The notes: a model not told the origin generated them from the sequence alone. Shown: positions 1 through 10,170, counted from the first letter of the stretch. The stretch: DNA of 34,365 nucleotides from an uncultured Paracoccaceae bacterium (GCA_947311485.1 CAMZLM010000013.1:1-34365), one strand, 5' to 3'. A program made the numbers and translations.

Positions 1-1399
1 CCTGCACCGGCTGCGGGGGCCGAAACTGGCCGATGTGATCGCCAAGGGACGGGTCGCAACCCAGATGCCGGGCTTTGCCGGAAAACTGAATGACACCGAA
101 CTGTCGGCCCTTGTCGATTTCGTCAAAACCCCGCTGGCCGAGGTGCCCGCATGGGGCCGCGATGATATCACCGGCAGCCGCCGGATGAACGCGAAATACA
201 CCCCTGCCGATAAACCGGTATTCAATGCCGATCCGATGAATATCACGCTGGTTGTGGAAACCGGCGATCACCACGTCAGCGTGCTCAACGGTGACACATT
301 CGAGGTTCTGGACCGTTTCGCCACGCCTTTTGCCGTACATGGCGGCCCGAAATTCAGCCCCGATGGCCGCTATGTATTCATCATGTCCCGCGATGGCTGG
401 GTACAGAAGTACGATATCTGGTCCCTGCAAGAGGTCGGCCGCGTGCGTGCCGCTGTCAACAGCCGCAATATTGCCATGTCGAGCGATGGTAAACATCTGG
501 CGGTGGCAAATTACCTGCCGATGACCCTGACCATCCTGTCCACGGATGATCTTTCGGTGGAAAAGGTCATGGATGTTGTCGGGCGCAGCGGCACCCCGTC
601 CCGCGTATCCGCCGTGTATCAGGCACCCTCCCGCGACAGTTTTATTCTGGCCCTGAAAGATACACCCGAGATATGGGAGGTCTCCACCGATCCCAATGCC
701 CCACCGGTGTACGAGGGTTTTGTCCATTCCAACGAAAAAGGTATGAAAGAGGCCTTGCCCTCCTCCGAAGGCCTGTTTGCCCGTCGCCGGATCATGCTGG
801 ACGAGCCTCTGGACGATTTCTTTTTCAGCCCCGATTACCGTTTCCTGATCGGTGCCGCACGGGCCAGCGAAAAAGGCGTTGTGATCAATTTGAACGTGGG
901 GCGGGTGATCGCCGAACTGCCCCTTGGCGGCATGCCACATCTGGGGTCCGGCATTTCATGGATGCGCAATGGCAAACGGGTGATGGCCACACCGCATTTG
1001 CGGGATGCCGAAATCTCTGTCCTCGATATGCAAAACTGGAAGCTGATCAAAACCATCAAAACCGACGGCCCCGGCTTTTTCATGCGTAGCCACGAGAATT
1101 CGCCCTATGTCTGGGCCGATGTTTTCTTTGGTCCCAACAAGGATAAAATGCATATTATTGACAAGCAAACCCTTGAAATCGTGAAAACCCTTGATCCGGC
1201 CCCGGGCAAAACCGTGGCCCATGTGGAATTCACCAAGAGCGGCAAATACGCGCTGGTGTCAATCTGGGAGGACGACGGCGCGGTCATCGTCTATGATGCG
1301 GCCACCTTGCAGGAAGTCAAACGCCTGCCCATGCGCAAACCTTCGGGGAAATACAATGTCTGGAACAAAATCAGCTTTTCCGACGGCACCAGCCACTAG
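1..1399 (+). CDS. nirN: NirN-like cytochrome c / heme d1 propeller protein, 5' partial
   Basis: The gene is open at the left edge; its reading frame enters at base 2. The first about 45 residues look like the distal half of a cytochrome c domain (an MPGF stretch, as in the methionine-ligand loop, then a terminal helix). The heme-binding CxxCH would lie upstream of the window. The rest is a beta-propeller with repeated FSPDGRY-like blades, typical of heme d1 proteins (NirS, NirN, NirF). The ends of the blades (GPGFFMRSHE, GKTVAHVEF, final GTSH) look like NirN, the periplasmic dehydrogenase that completes heme d1 for cytochrome cd1 nitrite reductase. NirF is the main alternative; the cytochrome c part favours NirN. 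It implies that a denitrification nir cluster lies to the left. The next gene starts inside its 3' end. Confidence 0.82.
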   Translation, partial: LHRLRGPKLADVIAKGRVATQMPGFAGKLNDTELSALVDFVKTPLAEVPAWGRDDITGSRRMNAKYTPADKPVFNADPMNITLVVETGDHHVSVLNGDTFEVLDRFATPFAVHGGPKFSPDGRYVFIMSRDGWVQKYDIWSLQEVGRVRAAVNSRNIAMSSDGKHLAVANYLPMTLTILSTDDLSVEKVMDVVGRSGTPSRVSAVYQAPSRDSFILALKDTPEIWEVSTDPNAPPVYEGFVHSNEKGMKEALPSSEGLFARRRIMLDEPLDDFFFSPDYRFLIGAARASEKGVVINLNVGRVIAELPLGGMPHLGSGISWMRNGKRVMATPHLRDAEISVLDMQNWKLIKTIKTDGPGFFMRSHENSPYVWADVFFGPNKDKMHIIDKQTLEIVKTLDPAPGKTVAHVEFTKSGKYALVSIWEDDGAVIVYDAATLQEVKRLPMRKPSGKYNVWNKISFSDGTSH

Positions 1400-2096
1400 G
1401 GCCGCTATTATCGTGTCCCATGGCCAGCCAAGCCAACCGGACCGCGCCGAAGCGAGCCTGGGACAACTGGCCCTGAAAGTGGCAGCGGAACTGCCGGATT
1501 GGCAGGTCGCCAGCGCCACCATGGCCGCCAAGGGCGCGCTTGAACGCCGGCTTGAACAAATGCCCGGGGCCTGTCTGTTCCCGCTGTTCATGGCCGATGG
1601 CTGGTTCACCGGCACGGCCTTGCCCCAGCGACTGATCCGGCAAACAACAATATTGGCCCCGCTTGGCCTTGATCAGGGGTTGCCACTGTTGGCCGCCCGC
1701 ATCCTGCAACAGGAAATTTCCCGACGCGGCTGGCCAGTGGACCAAACCGATGTCCTGATCGCCGGGCACGGCGGCCAAAACAGCGCCAATCCGGCCAAGG
1801 CCACACGCCGGTTTGCAACGGGGCTGTCAGCGCTGTTGCCATTGGGTTCCGTAACCTGCGGATTTGTCGAGGAACCCCCCAAACTCGATCAGATCGCCGC
1901 AAAAACCGGCCAATACAGCCTGTGCCTGCCGTTCTTTGCCGCCAAGGGCCTGCATGTGCGCCGCGACATTCCCGAGATGCTGAAACAGGGAGGATTTCAG
2001 GGGGATTTACTGGATCCGATCAGCCTTGCTCCCGAAATCCCCGCCCTGATTGCCCGCACCCTTAAAAACGCCCAAACGCAAGAAAAGGCCGCCTGA
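1356..2096 (+). CDS. CbiX/SirB-type sirohydrochlorin chelatase-like protein
   Basis: 246 residues. The two halves resemble the duplicated chelatase fold of CbiX/SirB. The N-terminal lobe has the start-strand motif SHGQPS (H22) and a PLFMADGWF loop near 76-84. The C-terminal lobe has AGHGG (H138) and PFFAAKGLHVRRDIP (H200). I chose the ATG at 1356 because GGGGA precedes it at about the right distance; it overlaps nirN by 44 bases. Family members insert Co or Fe into sirohydrochlorin. Beside nirN it could serve siroheme/heme d1 synthesis, since d1 is made from siroheme; that role is inferred from position. Oddity: the N-terminal loop that normally carries the second metal-binding histidine reads GWF, so the complete histidine pair lies in the C-terminal half. 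Confidence 0.78.
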   Translation: MSGTKSAFPTAPATRAAIIVSHGQPSQPDRAEASLGQLALKVAAELPDWQVASATMAAKGALERRLEQMPGACLFPLFMADGWFTGTALPQRLIRQTTILAPLGLDQGLPLLAARILQQEISRRGWPVDQTDVLIAGHGGQNSANPAKATRRFATGLSALLPLGSVTCGFVEEPPKLDQIAAKTGQYSLCLPFFAAKGLHVRRDIPEMLKQGGFQGDLLDPISLAPEIPALIARTLKNAQTQEKAA

Positions 2097-2097
2097 G

Positions 2098-2334
2098 ATG
2101 CCGGAAACACCTGATACCGGCCCAAGCGTATTCAAACTGAGCCTGTTTTTATACCCCTTCACCATGGCCGCCGTGGCCGTCAATCTGTTCATGCTGACAC
2201 TGGCCTGGCAACGTATCGGCCTGCCGGCCTTGTCGCCGGTCACGTCGATTATGATCAGCCTGCCACTGGCAATTCCGGTGAACTGGGCCGCGGCTAAATG
2301 GGTACGCCGGCTGCTGGACGAAGCGGGCGATTAG
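2098..2334 (+). CDS. Small two-helix membrane protein at end of nir cluster
   Basis: 78 residues, starting one base after the CbiX-like stop, so probably co-transcribed and coupled. Residues about 11-37 and 45-64 form two hydrophobic segments, followed by a basic amphipathic tail ([12 protein letters not shown]). I do not recognise a named family. Position suggests a membrane accessory of the nitrite-reductase/heme d1 cluster, but nothing in the sequence shows a function. Its TAG stop shares the tetranucleotide TTAG with the stop of convergent modC, leaving no room for a terminator. Confidence 0.7.
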   Translation: MPETPDTGPSVFKLSLFLYPFTMAAVAVNLFMLTLAWQRIGLPALSPVTSIMISLPLAIPVNWAAAKWVRRLLDEAGD

Positions 2335-3416
2335 CCCCTGCCCACATCCTCTGGTGCCACCGCGATGGTTTTGGCGATAGCGTAGCATTCCACGCCGGCC
2401 TCCAGATCCAGTGCAGTCGCTGACCGGCGGGTGATACGGGCCAGAACCGTGCCACCGGAAATCCGCAGCGATACAATCGCCCCCGGACCATTCCCCGAAC
2501 GAACGCGTTCTACAGTGCCATGCAGGATATTCAGCGCCGACAGACCCACAGGGCGCTTGCGCGACAGGATCACATCATGGGCCGGAATGCGGATACGCAA
2601 ACGGCTGCCGGTCTCCCGCTGCAAACGTGGCAACAAAAGGCGCTGCCCGCCCACATCCAGTTCGGTCAACCCGTCGTCATGATGCGCCGTCACCACAGCC
2701 TCTAGCAACGCCCCGACAGCCCGTACACCAAGCGGGGCCAGCATCGGATCGTTCAGCACCTCAGCCGCCGGTCCGGTCTGCACCACGCGCCCCTGATCCA
2801 GCGCAACCACGCTGGTAGCCAGCCGCGCGACCTCTGCGGCGGAATGGCTCACATAGAGGATCGGCACAGAAACCTCGTCCCGCAACCGTTCGAAATAGGG
2901 CATGATTTCCGCCTTATGCGCCCCGTCCAGTGCCGATAGCGGCTCATCCGCAAGGATCAATCGCGGGCTGGTCAGCAGGGCGCGGCCAATGGCAACCCGT
3001 TGTTTCTCACCGCCAGACAACATATCCGGCCGGCGCGCCAACAAATGACCAATACCGAGCATTTCAACCACACGTCCCAAATCCTCGCGCGGGGCGGAAT
3101 TGGGGGCAAACCGTTGCCCGTACAGCAGGTTCTGGCGCACATCGAGGTGGGGAAACAGGCGGCCCTCCTGAAAAATATAGCCAAGCCGGCGTTTGTGTGT
3201 GGGTAGCCAGTGGTTTTTGGCAGTGTCAAACAGCTCCCAGCCGTCACTGACGATACAACCCGTGTCAGGGCGTAACAGGCCAGCAGCGGCGTTGATAATC
3301 GTGGTTTTACCGGAACCGGACGGACCAAACAGAACCGTAATGCCAGCAGGGGCCTGAAAGGTCACATCCAGATCAAAACCACCAAATGCGTGTTTGAGTG
3401 AAACCGATAACGTCAT
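2331..3416 (-). CDS. modC: Molybdate ABC transporter ATP-binding protein ModC
   Basis: 361 residues. ATPase subunit of the molybdate importer, energising ModB at the inner membrane. Walker A GPSGSGKT is at 31-38, the ABC signature [15 protein letters not shown] follows, then Walker [13 protein letters not shown] and the H-loop YVSHS. The C-terminal part after about residue 285 has the TOBE/Mop-like sequence ([14 protein letters not shown]) that binds oxyanion and distinguishes ModC from other importers. The start at 3416 overlaps the modB stop by 4 bases (ATGA), a translational-coupling arrangement. Last gene of modABC; convergent with the two-helix gene. Confidence 0.95.
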   Translation of the reverse strand: MTLSVSLKHAFGGFDLDVTFQAPAGITVLFGPSGSGKTTIINAAAGLLRPDTGCIVSDGWELFDTAKNHWLPTHKRRLGYIFQEGRLFPHLDVRQNLLYGQRFAPNSAPREDLGRVVEMLGIGHLLARRPDMLSGGEKQRVAIGRALLTSPRLILADEPLSALDGAHKAEIMPYFERLRDEVSVPILYVSHSAAEVARLATSVVALDQGRVVQTGPAAEVLNDPMLAPLGVRAVGALLEAVVTAHHDDGLTELDVGGQRLLLPRLQRETGSRLRIRIPAHDVILSRKRPVGLSALNILHGTVERVRSGNGPGAIVSLRISGGTVLARITRRSATALDLEAGVECYAIAKTIAVAPEDVGRG

Positions 3417-4108
3417 TTGCCCGCCACCCGTTTTGCAATCCGCGCCGACACCCATTCAGACACCAGTATCGCCGCCATCGCCAATGCCACCGATATCAGC
3501 ACCAACCGCATGGCGGAGCTTTCACCACCCGGAACCTGCAAAAAGGCGTGGATGGCGGAGGGTAAGGTTTGGGTCTGGCCGGGAATGTTGGAGACAAAGG
3601 TAATTGTCGCGCCAAATTCCCCCATTGCCTTGGCAAAGGCCAACACCGCACCCGCGATAATCCCCGGCAGGATCAGCGGCAAGGTCACCGTACGAAAAAC
3701 CTGAAACGGCGAGGCCCCGAAGGTCGCCGCTGCCTCGGTCAATTTGGGGTCTACTGCCTCGATTGATAAGCGAATGGCGCGCACCATCAACGGAAACGCC
3801 ATAATCGCCGCCGCCAGCACCGCACCGGTCCAGCGAAAAGCCAGCACAATACCGAAATCCTGCAACACCGCACCGATCGGCCCTTGGGTGCCAAAGGTCA
3901 GCAACAGCAAATAGCCGGTCACCACCGGCGGCATAATCAACGGCAAATGCACCAGCCCGTTCAACAGCAGCTTGCCCGGGAATACGCCCCGCGCCAACGC
4001 ATAGGCCACCCCCACGCCAAAGGGCAGGCTGATCACAGTCGCCCAAAAGGACACCTTGAGCGACAGCAGCACCGCTTGCCATTCCTGAGGAGAAAGCCAG
4101 TCCATCAT
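3413..4108 (-). CDS. modB: Molybdate ABC transporter permease ModB
   Basis: 231 residues with about five hydrophobic segments. The cytoplasmic coupling loop EAAATFGASPFQVFRTVTLP is the EAA motif that docks on the ATPase. Length matches ModB. It forms the membrane channel with ModC and receives molybdate from ModA. The start is one of two adjacent ATG codons (4108 or 4105); a GGGCGG sequence lies just upstream. It overlaps modA by 4 bases and modC by 4 bases, so the three cistrons are tightly coupled. Confidence 0.95.
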   Translation of the reverse strand: MMDWLSPQEWQAVLLSLKVSFWATVISLPFGVGVAYALARGVFPGKLLLNGLVHLPLIMPPVVTGYLLLLTFGTQGPIGAVLQDFGIVLAFRWTGAVLAAAIMAFPLMVRAIRLSIEAVDPKLTEAAATFGASPFQVFRTVTLPLILPGIIAGAVLAFAKAMGEFGATITFVSNIPGQTQTLPSAIHAFLQVPGGESSAMRLVLISVALAMAAILVSEWVSARIAKRVAGK

Positions 4109-4875
4109 CCGCCCTGCCCGACCAGCACGGCAAATCCGTAGCGTTCAAAAACCGCCCGCGCCGACGGGCTGCGCAGGTGTGCCAGAAACGCGGTTGCAGC
4201 AGGATTATTGCGCCCTGCGACCACCGCTGCGGGATAGATGATCGGAGCGTGGCTATTCGGCGGAAACCGCGCCACCACGCGCACGTTTTTATCGGCTTGC
4301 GCATCGGTGGCGTAAACAATGCCAAACGGGGCCTCGCCCAGCGACACCAGCACCAGCGCCGCGCGCACATTATCGGTTTGGGCCACTTTCGCCGACAGTC
4401 CCGGCCACAGTCCCAGATGTTCCAGCGCCGCTTTGCCATAAATCCCCGCCGGCACCGCATTCAGTTGCGCCATGGCCAGATGCCCCGCCCCCAACAAGGT
4501 TGGCAGTTTCGCCAAATCCACCTTGTCCGCATTCTGCCCCGCAGCAATCAACACAAGTTCATTTCCCAGTAAATCTACACGGCTATCCGGTTCAGTCAGC
4601 CCCTTGGCTTCCAGAAAATCCATCCACAGCATATTGGCCGAAATATACACATCCACCGGCGCGCCCAGCTGTATTTGCCGCGCCAATGCGGATGATCCCG
4701 CCAACGACAGGGACACCCTGTTACCGGTATCCGCCTGAAAACCGGTGGTGATTTCTTCAAGCGCGTCTTTCAGGCTGGCTGCCGCAAAAACCGTTACCTG
4801 CCCGGCCTGCGCTGCGGCAAACGACAGGCAGGCCAGCAAGGCCAATAGCAGACGGCGAAAGGGATGAAACGGCAT
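4105..4875 (-). CDS. modA: Molybdate-binding periplasmic protein ModA
   Basis: 256 residues. Residues 1-24 form a Sec signal peptide (FRR basic end, LLLALLACLSF core, AQA cleavage site). The mature protein opens with VTVFAAASLKDALEEI, the conserved ModA start whose serine and alanine region contacts molybdate or tungstate. LAGSSALARQIQ and the YATDAQ stretch also match the family. I chose the start at 4875 because AGGAGA sits 9 bases upstream; an ATG further out adds residues before the signal peptide. First gene of modABC, 56 bases after hutU on the same strand. Molybdate would feed the Mo-cofactor enzymes implied by fdhD, mobAB and moeA later in the window. Confidence 0.95.
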   Translation of the reverse strand: MPFHPFRRLLLALLACLSFAAAQAGQVTVFAAASLKDALEEITTGFQADTGNRVSLSLAGSSALARQIQLGAPVDVYISANMLWMDFLEAKGLTEPDSRVDLLGNELVLIAAGQNADKVDLAKLPTLLGAGHLAMAQLNAVPAGIYGKAALEHLGLWPGLSAKVAQTDNVRAALVLVSLGEAPFGIVYATDAQADKNVRVVARFPPNSHAPIIYPAAVVAGRNNPAATAFLAHLRSPSARAVFERYGFAVLVGQGG

Positions 4876-4899
4876 TTGCTGTTCTCCTGTGACCCTCGA

Positions 4900-4928
4900 A
4901 ATATCAGGGATCAACAGGACAAGCGCAA
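4900..4928 (-). promoter_or_regulatory. Candidate modABC promoter in the hutU-modA gap
   Basis: On the minus strand TTGCGC (4928-4923) and GATATT (4905-4900) are separated by 17 bases. A small inverted repeat (CCCT, 9 bases, AGGG; 4893-4909) overlaps the -10. The match to consensus is partial, so this is a candidate only. It would let modABC be expressed independently of hut. I see no ModE box of the classical type. Confidence 0.3.
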
Positions 4929-4931
4929 GCC

Positions 4932-6602
4932 TTAGTTTCCCAGAATTGCCGGAAGTTTCAAATCGTTATCGCGCGCGCAGTCCAACGCAATTTCATACCC
5001 CGCATCCGCATGGCGCATCACACCCGTGGCCGGGTCATTCCACAAGACCCGTTCCAGCCGCCGGTCGGCATCCTTGGAGCCATCACAGCAAATCACCATG
5101 CCGGAATGTTGGGAAAACCCCATACCAACACCGCCGCCATGATGCAGGGACACCCACGTCGCCCCGCTGGCCGTGTTCAACAATGCGTTCAGCAAAGGCC
5201 AGTCGGACACCGCGTCGGACCCGTCTTTCATCGATTCGGTTTCGCGGTTGGGCGAGGCCACAGAGCCGCTATCCAGATGGTCACGGCCAATCACGATCGG
5301 GGCCGATAATTCGCCGGTACGCACCATTTCGTTGAACGCAAGGCCCAGCTTGTGCCGGACCCCCAACCCAACCCAGCAAATCCGCGCCGGTAACCCCTGA
5401 AAGGCAATGCGTTCACGCGCCATATCCAGCCAGTTGTGCAAATGCGAGTCATTGATCAGCTCTTTGACCTTGGCGTCGGTTTTGTAAATATCCTCAGGAT
5501 CGCCAGACAGCGCGGCCCAGCGAAACGGGCCGATCCCCCGACAAAACAGCGGACGAATATAGGCCGGCACGAACCCCGGAAAGGCAAAGGCGTTTTCAAG
5601 CCCCTCTTCCAGCGCCATTTGCCGAATGTTGTTGCCGTAATCCACCGTCGGCACACCCGCGTTGTGAAACCCGACCATGGCAGAAACCTGTATTTTCATG
5701 CTGGCACGCGCAGCCTTGTCCACCGATTTGGGCGCGGTTTCCTGCCGTTCACGCCACTCCGCCACGCTCCAGCCTTGGGGTAGATAGCCATGCACCGGAT
5801 CATGAGCGCTGGTTTGGTCCGTCACAATATCAGGCCGAACCCCGCGTTTGAACAATTCGGGAAACACATCTGCCGCATTGCCGATCAGCGCCACGGATTT
5901 CGCCTCCCCTGCTGCTGTCCAGCGTTCAATCATCGCCAAAGCATCATCGAGCGAGCGGGTCTTTTCATCCACATAACGGGTCCGTAACCGGAAATCGGCA
6001 CGGGATTCATCGCATTCCACCGCCAGACAGCAGGCCCCCGCCATCACCGCAGCAAGCGGCTGTGCCCCGCCCATCCCGCCAAGCCCTGCTGTCAGAACCC
6101 ATTTGCCGGTCAGATCACCGTTGTAATGCTGGCGGCCTGCCTCGACAAAGGTTTCATAGGTGCCTTGCACAATGCCCTGTGTGCCGATGTAAATCCACGA
6201 TCCGGCAGTCATCTGGCCGTACATGGCAAGGCCCTTTTGATCCAGTTCGTTGAAATGCTCCCATGTGGCCCAATGCGGCACGAGGTTGGAATTGGCAATC
6301 AACACGCGCGGCGCATCCGCATGGGTGCGGAACACGCCAACAGGTTTGCCCGATTGCACCAGCAGGGTTTCGTCTGCCTCCAGATTTTTTAAACTGTCCA
6401 CAATTCGGTCAAAATCCTGCCATGTGCGCGCTGCCCGTCCGATGCCACCATACACCACCAGTTCATGCGGATTTTCCGCCACATCCGGATGCAGATTGTT
6501 CATCAACATGCGCAAAGGGGCTTCTGTCAGCCAGCTTTTGGCATTCAGGGTGGTGCCGGTGGGCGGGTATACATCACGGGTGTTTTTTCGAGGATCTGTC
6601 AT
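4932..6602 (-). CDS. hutU: Urocanate hydratase (urocanase)
   Basis: 556 residues, the usual length for bacterial urocanase. The enzyme uses tightly bound NAD+ as an electrophile to hydrate urocanate to imidazolone propionate, step two of histidine degradation. The N-terminal [12 protein letters not shown], the NAD-binding [10 protein letters not shown] near 180, and the C-terminal [16 protein letters not shown] are family hallmarks. The ATG at 6602 overlaps the hutG stop by 4 bases. Last hut gene of the minus-strand operon; modA follows after 56 bases. Confidence 0.97.
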   Translation of the reverse strand: MTDPRKNTRDVYPPTGTTLNAKSWLTEAPLRMLMNNLHPDVAENPHELVVYGGIGRAARTWQDFDRIVDSLKNLEADETLLVQSGKPVGVFRTHADAPRVLIANSNLVPHWATWEHFNELDQKGLAMYGQMTAGSWIYIGTQGIVQGTYETFVEAGRQHYNGDLTGKWVLTAGLGGMGGAQPLAAVMAGACCLAVECDESRADFRLRTRYVDEKTRSLDDALAMIERWTAAGEAKSVALIGNAADVFPELFKRGVRPDIVTDQTSAHDPVHGYLPQGWSVAEWRERQETAPKSVDKAARASMKIQVSAMVGFHNAGVPTVDYGNNIRQMALEEGLENAFAFPGFVPAYIRPLFCRGIGPFRWAALSGDPEDIYKTDAKVKELINDSHLHNWLDMARERIAFQGLPARICWVGLGVRHKLGLAFNEMVRTGELSAPIVIGRDHLDSGSVASPNRETESMKDGSDAVSDWPLLNALLNTASGATWVSLHHGGGVGMGFSQHSGMVICCDGSKDADRRLERVLWNDPATGVMRHADAGYEIALDCARDNDLKLPAILGN

Positions 6603-7393
6603 TTCGGACTCCAGTCACACAAGCGTTTCAGAATTGTGGCCAGCTTTTCACGCAGGCGGGTGGCTTTGGTCAGGTCATAGGTCCAGGGCGAGGCTTCATC
6701 GGTTAAATAGGTCATTTGCGCCAATTCCATCTGGATCGCATGAATGCCGCTGTCCGGCTGGCCGTAATGGCGTGTGGTCCACCCCCCCTTGAAGCGACCA
6801 TTCAGGATGTGGGAATAGCCGGTTGCCGCCTGACATTCCTGCAATACAATGTGCTGGATTTCGGGGTCACACGTCGCGCCGCCACTGCTGCCGATATTGA
6901 AATCCGGCAAGCGCCCGTCAAACAGAAACGGAATATCCGAACGGATCGAATGGCAATCATACAACACCGCAAAGCCGTGGGTTTTTCGCACCCGTTGCAG
7001 CGCAGCCTGCAAGGCGGTGTGATAAGGGCGGTGATACCGTTTCAACCGCGCCGCAATGGTCGCAGCATCCGGGGCAAGCCCCGCGCGGTAAATCCCCTGC
7101 CCATCAAAATCTGTGGTCGGACAGAGTTCCGTTGTATTTTGACCGGGGTACAGGCTCGCACCTTCTGGATCGCGGTTTACGTCAATCACATAACGATGGA
7201 TCAAGGTGCGTACAGTTGTCACCTGCGGCACCAGATCCGCATAAAGCCGGTCAATATGCCAATCCGTATCCGCCAGTGCACGACCCGTATCGTTCAACGT
7301 GGCCCACACATCCGGCGGCACATTCGTGCCCGTGTGGGGCAGGCCCAGAACCAGCGGGCTGTTGCCTTCTGTAACCTCGACAAACCCGCTCAT
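6599..7393 (-). CDS. hutG: N-formylglutamate deformylase (amidohydrolase)
   Basis: 264 residues of the N-formylglutamate amidohydrolase family, not the arginase-like formimidoylglutamase that shares the symbol hutG. It hydrolyses N-formyl-L-glutamate to glutamate and formate, the last step of the five-step hut route. Visible family features are [10 protein letters not shown] near the start, [10 protein letters not shown], the [13 protein letters not shown] stretch and the [10 protein letters not shown] motif with probable metal-binding residues. The start overlaps the hutH stop by 4 bases and its stop overlaps hutU by 4. Presence of hutF in the divergent arm agrees with this product. Confidence 0.93.
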   Translation of the reverse strand: MSGFVEVTEGNSPLVLGLPHTGTNVPPDVWATLNDTGRALADTDWHIDRLYADLVPQVTTVRTLIHRYVIDVNRDPEGASLYPGQNTTELCPTTDFDGQGIYRAGLAPDAATIAARLKRYHRPYHTALQAALQRVRKTHGFAVLYDCHSIRSDIPFLFDGRLPDFNIGSSGGATCDPEIQHIVLQECQAATGYSHILNGRFKGGWTTRHYGQPDSGIHAIQMELAQMTYLTDEASPWTYDLTKATRLREKLATILKRLCDWSPK

Positions 7394-8919
7394 AACGTTA
7401 CCTCCAGCCCGCTGACCGTGACCAGATCCCCGCCGCTGACCAACGCGGCCGCCGCTTCCAGATCGGGGGCGAGGTAGCGGTCCTCTGCAATCGGGGCCAC
7501 TTCTGCACGCAAACGTGCCATCACCAATTGCAATGGCATGCTGGTTTGCAAAGGCGCACGAAATTCAATGCCTTGAGCGGCACAGAGCAATTCAACCCCC
7601 AAAATCCGGTTCAGATTCTGCACCATCACCATCAATCGCCGCGCGCCGTGGGCGGCCATGGAAACGTGGTCTTCCTGATTAGCGCTGGTCGGGGTGCTAT
7701 CCGTCACACAAGGATTGGCCAGATGCTTGTTTTCACTCATTAACGCGGCGGTGGTGACCTCGGCAATCATCAGACCGGAATTCAAACCGGGGTTGGGCGT
7801 CAGAAACGGCGGCAAGTCGTGGCTCAGGGTCGGGTCCACCATCAAGGCAATGCGCCGCTGGGCAATAGCCCCGATTTCGGACAGGGCCAGCGCGATCATA
7901 TCGGCAGCAAACCCTACAGGTTCCGCATGGAAATTCCCGCCCGAAACAATCAAGCCTGCCTTGGTCAGCACCAGCGGATTATCGGTGGCGGCGTTGGCCT
8001 CTATTTCCAACGTGGTTGCCGCCTGACGCAACACATCGATTGCCGCCCCTGTCACCTGCGGCTGACAGCGGATGCAATAGGGATCCTGCACGCGGGTGTC
8101 GCCTTCCACATGGCTTTCGCGGATCACGGAACCGGCCAGAAGCGTCCGGATGGCGGCGGCGGATTCGATCTGGCCGCGATGGCCACGTAGGGCATGAATT
8201 TCCGGCTGGGTCGGGGCCGTGGACCCCATGATCGCATCGGTGGACAAGGCCGACGTCACCAACGCATTTTGCGCCGCGCGCCACCCCTGAAACAATCCCG
8301 CGAGGGCAAATGCCGTAGAAAACTGGGTGCCGTTGATAAAGGCCAGGCCTTCCTTGGCCCCAAGCGTGATTGGCGACAGGCCCGCACGGCGCAAGGCCAC
8401 GGCCCCCGACAGGACCTCTCCGTCATATTCCGCCTGCCCCTCGCCAATCAGAACCGCCGTCATATGCGCCAGCGGGGCCAGATCACCCGACGCCCCGACC
8501 GACCCTTGCGCCGGAATAACCGGCGTTACCCCATGGGCCAGCATGTTTTCCAGTAACACCACCCGATCCCATCGAACACCGGATGCCCCACGTCCAAAGG
8601 ACAACAATTTTAACGTCATCATCAGGCGCACAATACGAGCGGGTATCGGGTCTCCAACCCCGCAACAATGGCTCAGGATCAGGTTACGTTGCAGGGTTTC
8701 GGTATCTTCCGGCGCAATGCGGATGCTGGCAAGTTTGCCAAAACCGGTGTTGACGCCGTAAACAGGCACATCGCCTTGGGCAGCTTCGGCAATGTGATCG
8801 GCTGCGGTTTCTACCGCATTCTGGCAATCCCGATTCAAGGTTACCGGTGTCTGGTGCCAAAAGACCTGCGCCAACCGAGCCAACGATACGGCACCCGGCG
8901 TAAGAGTGAGAGCTTTCAT
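7390..8919 (-). CDS. hutH: Histidine ammonia-lyase
   Basis: 509 residues. Converts L-histidine to trans-urocanate and ammonia. The Ala-Ser-Gly triad that cyclises to the MIO electrophile is at 143-145 in [14 protein letters not shown]. Tyr54 in VYGVNTGFG matches the catalytic tyrosine region. The frame stays open upstream into hutI, but the ATG at 8919 begins the standard MKALTLTPG-type N-terminus and overlaps the hutI stop by 4 bases, so the upstream extension is discarded. Confidence 0.97.
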   Translation of the reverse strand: MKALTLTPGAVSLARLAQVFWHQTPVTLNRDCQNAVETAADHIAEAAQGDVPVYGVNTGFGKLASIRIAPEDTETLQRNLILSHCCGVGDPIPARIVRLMMTLKLLSFGRGASGVRWDRVVLLENMLAHGVTPVIPAQGSVGASGDLAPLAHMTAVLIGEGQAEYDGEVLSGAVALRRAGLSPITLGAKEGLAFINGTQFSTAFALAGLFQGWRAAQNALVTSALSTDAIMGSTAPTQPEIHALRGHRGQIESAAAIRTLLAGSVIRESHVEGDTRVQDPYCIRCQPQVTGAAIDVLRQAATTLEIEANAATDNPLVLTKAGLIVSGGNFHAEPVGFAADMIALALSEIGAIAQRRIALMVDPTLSHDLPPFLTPNPGLNSGLMIAEVTTAALMSENKHLANPCVTDSTPTSANQEDHVSMAAHGARRLMVMVQNLNRILGVELLCAAQGIEFRAPLQTSMPLQLVMARLRAEVAPIAEDRYLAPDLEAAAALVSGGDLVTVSGLEVTL

Positions 8920-10121
8920 AACAGACCTCCGAAAATACGTTTTTCCAAAGAGTTGAACCCGATACGATATGACAGTTCCGCCGGATGTCGCACATTCCAG
9001 ACCGCAAAATCCGCGCGCATCCCTACGGCGATCACCCCCGTATCCGCCACGCCCAGCGCGCGTGCCGCATTTCGGGTCACGCCGGCCAATGCCTCTGCCG
9101 GCGTCATACGAAACAGGGTGCACGCCATGTTCATCGCCAGCAGGATCGACGCCAGCGGGGCCGAGCCGGGATTACAATCGGTCGCCACCGCCATTGGCAC
9201 GTCGTGTTTGCGCAACAGATCCACCGGCGGCTTTTGTGTTTCGCGCAGGGTGTAAAACGCCGCCGGCAAAATCACCGCCGCTGTGCCGGCCTTGGCCAAC
9301 GCGGCGACACCCGTTTCATCCAGATATTCGACATGATCCACGGACAAAGCGCCGTAAGAAGCCGCCATTTTAGCCCCGCCAAGATTGGAAAGCTGTTCTG
9401 CATGCAATTTCACCGGCAGGCCCAGTTCACGCGCCACATCAAACACGCGGGCGATCTGGGCGGGTTGAAAAGCGATGCCTTCGCAAAATCCGTCCACCGC
9501 ATCCACCAACCATTCGGCATGGGCCGCCCGAAGGGTCGGGATACAAATATCATCGATATAGGCATCCGCCGACATGCCTTCCGGCACCGCATGCGCGCCA
9601 AGAAACGATGTGACCACCCGCACCGGACGGCCTTTGCCAATCCGCCGCGCCACCCGCAGCATTTTCAGTTCGGTTTCACGGTCCAGCCCGTAACCGGATT
9701 TCACCTCGATCAGGCTGACACCCTCGGCAATCAACGCATCCACCCGAGGCAAGGCCGCCGCCAACAACGCATCTTCATCCGCCACCCGCGTTGCGGTGAC
9801 CGTAGATACAATACCGCCCCCCGCATGGGCGATTTCCTCATAGGTGGCCCCTTGCAAACGCTGCTCGAATTCCTGCGCACGGTTGCCGCCAAACACCACA
9901 TGGGTATGGCAATCAATCAAGGCCGGCGTCAGCAAACAATCGTCGTAGCCGTGGCGCGCCAGACCGGCATACCGGCTTGGCAAATCAGCCAACGCACCAA
10001 CCCAGACGACCCTGCCATGTTCCACCGCCACAGCGGCATTTGCCAGCAATCCATAGAAATTATCCCTCTGCGGATCAAGCGTCGCCATACTGGCACAGAT
10101 TATTACACCGGAATTTGTCAT
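8916..10121 (-). CDS. hutI: Imidazolonepropionase
   Basis: 401 residues, amidohydrolase superfamily. Opens the imidazolone ring to give N-formimidoyl-L-glutamate, step three. The metal site HTH is at 72-74 in [25 protein letters not shown] and [13 protein letters not shown] (histidine ligand region) are family signatures. [11 protein letters not shown] near the C-terminus is also typical. First gene of the minus-strand hutIHGU operon, divergent from hutF across an 81-base gap holding the likely HutC operator. Confidence 0.96.
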   Translation of the reverse strand: MTNSGVIICASMATLDPQRDNFYGLLANAAVAVEHGRVVWVGALADLPSRYAGLARHGYDDCLLTPALIDCHTHVVFGGNRAQEFEQRLQGATYEEIAHAGGGIVSTVTATRVADEDALLAAALPRVDALIAEGVSLIEVKSGYGLDRETELKMLRVARRIGKGRPVRVVTSFLGAHAVPEGMSADAYIDDICIPTLRAAHAEWLVDAVDGFCEGIAFQPAQIARVFDVARELGLPVKLHAEQLSNLGGAKMAASYGALSVDHVEYLDETGVAALAKAGTAAVILPAAFYTLRETQKPPVDLLRKHDVPMAVATDCNPGSAPLASILLAMNMACTLFRMTPAEALAGVTRNAARALGVADTGVIAVGMRADFAVWNVRHPAELSYRIGFNSLEKRIFGGLL

Positions 10122-10142
10122 GCGATTCTTTCATAAACGGGG

Positions 10143-10170
10143 TTGCCAAAGGGGAGATTAGTCCTCTATC
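10143..10170 (+). promoter_or_regulatory. Candidate hutF promoter
   Basis: Plus strand: TTGCCA near 10143-10148, then CTCTATC about 16-17 bases on. The palindromic operator lies just downstream, where repressor would block early elongation. The -10 match is poor, so confidence is low. Confidence 0.22.

Noticed and set aside
3522-4460. Long minus-strand frame over modB and modA
   Set aside because: Out-of-frame reading of two genes whose own frames show full family motifs.
8985-10136. Long plus-strand open frame antisense to hutI
   Set aside because: Its product is rich in Arg, His and Gln with no recognisable domain, as expected from reading a high-G+C gene backwards; hutI is unambiguous.
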